6,427 bases of DNA from an uncultured Campylobacter sp. (GTDB lineage: Bacteria; Campylobacterota; Campylobacteria; Campylobacterales; Campylobacteraceae), in the NCBI GenBank assembly GCA_900539505.1, contig UQCL01000080.1, positions 1-6,427 of the forward strand, read 5' to 3'. This document shows, in pieces, positions 5,662 to 6,427 of the stretch (position 1 is its first letter; the number at the start of each line of letters is the position of its first letter). Below the pieces are notes generated by a model, which saw only the letters and a program-made list of their open reading frames with translations, ran no database searches and was not told the origin of the DNA. The position numbers and the translations under genes are program-made.

Positions 5662-6408
5662 TTACGCTTTTAAAGCCGCTACAAACGCCCTAATCTCCGC
5701 TTCTTGCAGCCTCTCAATCTCCTTGCCGATCGCAGCGCCGCGCAGATTGCGAGCGACATCCGTAGCGCAAACCAAACTTTTAAATTTCTTATCCCAAATC
5801 CCAAGCCGCTTTGATGCTTGCACCCTACCTTTATCATACAGCCCAAGCCACTGCTTAAGCGGCATTTTTATAGCGATTTTGCATAGCTGCTCGTCGCTTA
5901 CCCGCTTAAAAAACGGCTCGCTAAGTAGCCTTTTATAAATTGAATTTAGCCCTAAATTCTTTAAAATTTTATTTTTATCTAATCCTAAAAAATTCAAAAA
6001 CGCGTATAAAAAAAACATTTCATTTCTCACAAAAGATTCGCCGCGCTCTATGAATTTTATAAGTCGCTCATGCGTGCGCGGATCAATCCGCAATCCAAAA
6101 ACCCGCTCGTAAAGCCCTAGCTCTTGCATTAGCATCATCCCATATCGGTGCGCAGGTGCACGGAAAAATTTAATCAGCTCTGCTTTAACGCGCTCGCAAC
6201 TAAGATCGCTAACGTCGATACTACGCATGAGCTCTAAGGTGCGCGGCTCGGCGCGAAGCTCAAATCTTGCGGCAAACTGCACCGCGCGATACACGCGCAA
6301 GCTATCCTCCACGAAAGTGTGCGGATCAACCACTCGCAAAATACGTGCGCGCAGATCCGCAATCCCGCCGTAAAAATCGAGCACTTTGCCGCTTATAGCG
6401 TCTATCAT
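5662..6408 (-). CDS. cca: CCA tRNA nucleotidyltransferase, 5' end missing
   Basis: The enzyme adds or repairs the 3' CCA of tRNAs using CTP and ATP. Only the last 248 residues are genuine. They begin MIDAISGKVLDFYGGIADL, matching class II motif C (an Asp, then GG..DLR, with ILR following) just after the point where motif B (RRD) should lie. Motif D follows as EDSLRVYRAVQF, whose Glu, Asp and Arg act as the protein template for nucleotide choice. The rest is the helical neck, body and tail (for example RVKAELIKFF and MMLMQELGLYERVF). The catalytic head with the GG and DxD motifs is beyond the fragment. The frame reads on into the adapter as a GTG-started MYKRQ, which is artefactual. A poly(A) polymerase of the same superfamily is the main alternative. 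Confidence 0.85.
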   Translation of the reverse strand: MIDAISGKVLDFYGGIADLRARILRVVDPHTFVEDSLRVYRAVQFAARFELRAEPRTLELMRSIDVSDLSCERVKAELIKFFRAPAHRYGMMLMQELGLYERVFGLRIDPRTHERLIKFIERGESFVRNEMFFLYAFLNFLGLDKNKILKNLGLNSIYKRLLSEPFFKRVSDEQLCKIAIKMPLKQWLGLYDKGRVQASKRLGIWDKKFKSLVCATDVARNLRGAAIGKEIERLQEAEIRAFVAALKA

Positions 6409-6427
6409 CTGTCTCTTATACACATCT
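6409..6427. other. Tn5/Nextera mosaic-end adapter (artefact)
   Basis: The last 19 bases, CTGTCTCTTATACACATCT, are the complete reverse complement of the Tn5 mosaic end used in tagmentation. They truncate cca and, on the minus strand, add GTG TAT AAG AGA CAG in frame ahead of the genuine codons, producing the spurious N-terminus MYKRQ. Confidence 0.98.

Noticed and set aside
6409..6427. Natural Tn5 or IS50 insertion end
   Set aside because: The sequence is the hyperactive mosaic end used in library kits, present at both extreme ends and pointing outward, with no transposon DNA; it is an adapter.

Overview
The window looks like a chromosomal fragment from a Campylobacter-like epsilonproteobacterium. 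The evidence is the separate beta subunit of the alpha2beta2 glycyl-tRNA synthetase, the style of the TrmL and CCA-enzyme proteins, and tightly overlapping genes rich in AAATTT. The base composition seems less A+T-rich than C. jejuni, which would suit oral species such as C. gracilis, C. showae or C. rectus. The species guess is inference from general knowledge; no search was run. Both ends carry Tn5/Nextera mosaic-end adapter sequence (1-14 and 6409-6427), so only 15-6408 is genuine genome.

Every supported gene lies on the minus strand, and transcription runs right to left. In order these are: the 3' part of a CCA-adding tRNA nucleotidyltransferase gene (5662-6408, 5' end lost at the adapter); a repeat-built gene for a pentapeptide-repeat-like protein (4854-5612); trmL, a SPOUT tRNA wobble 2'-O-methyltransferase (4373-4861); an exported endonuclease/exonuclease/phosphatase-fold nuclease with a C-terminal OB-fold-like domain (3024-4385); a 44-residue predicted membrane protein (2893-3027); glyS (882-2909); and, after a strong hairpin, a CRISPR repeat-processing nuclease of the Cas6 family (114-809). 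A 99-bp, very A+T-rich stretch without a gene follows to the left end.

The first six genes look like one transcription unit built by overlap: 8 bp between the repeat protein and trmL, 13 bp between trmL and the nuclease, 4 bp (ATGA) between the nuclease and the small protein, and 17 bp between the small protein and glyS. The theme is tRNA biology (CCA-end maturation, wobble methylation, glycine charging), with three unexpected members: the repeat protein, the exported nuclease and the small membrane protein. Cas6 belongs to a different function. A 13-bp-stem hairpin just ahead of its ribosome binding site separates it from glyS, so it probably marks the edge of a CRISPR-Cas locus that continues beyond the left end.

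The most unusual material is the 15-bp-periodic repeat DNA inside 4854-5612. It encodes a five-residue periodicity on the minus strand and, in part, a similar pattern on the plus strand. It is split by about 120-180 bp of non-repeat sequence. The 44-codon gene hidden in the nuclease-glyS junction is the other item most likely to be undescribed.
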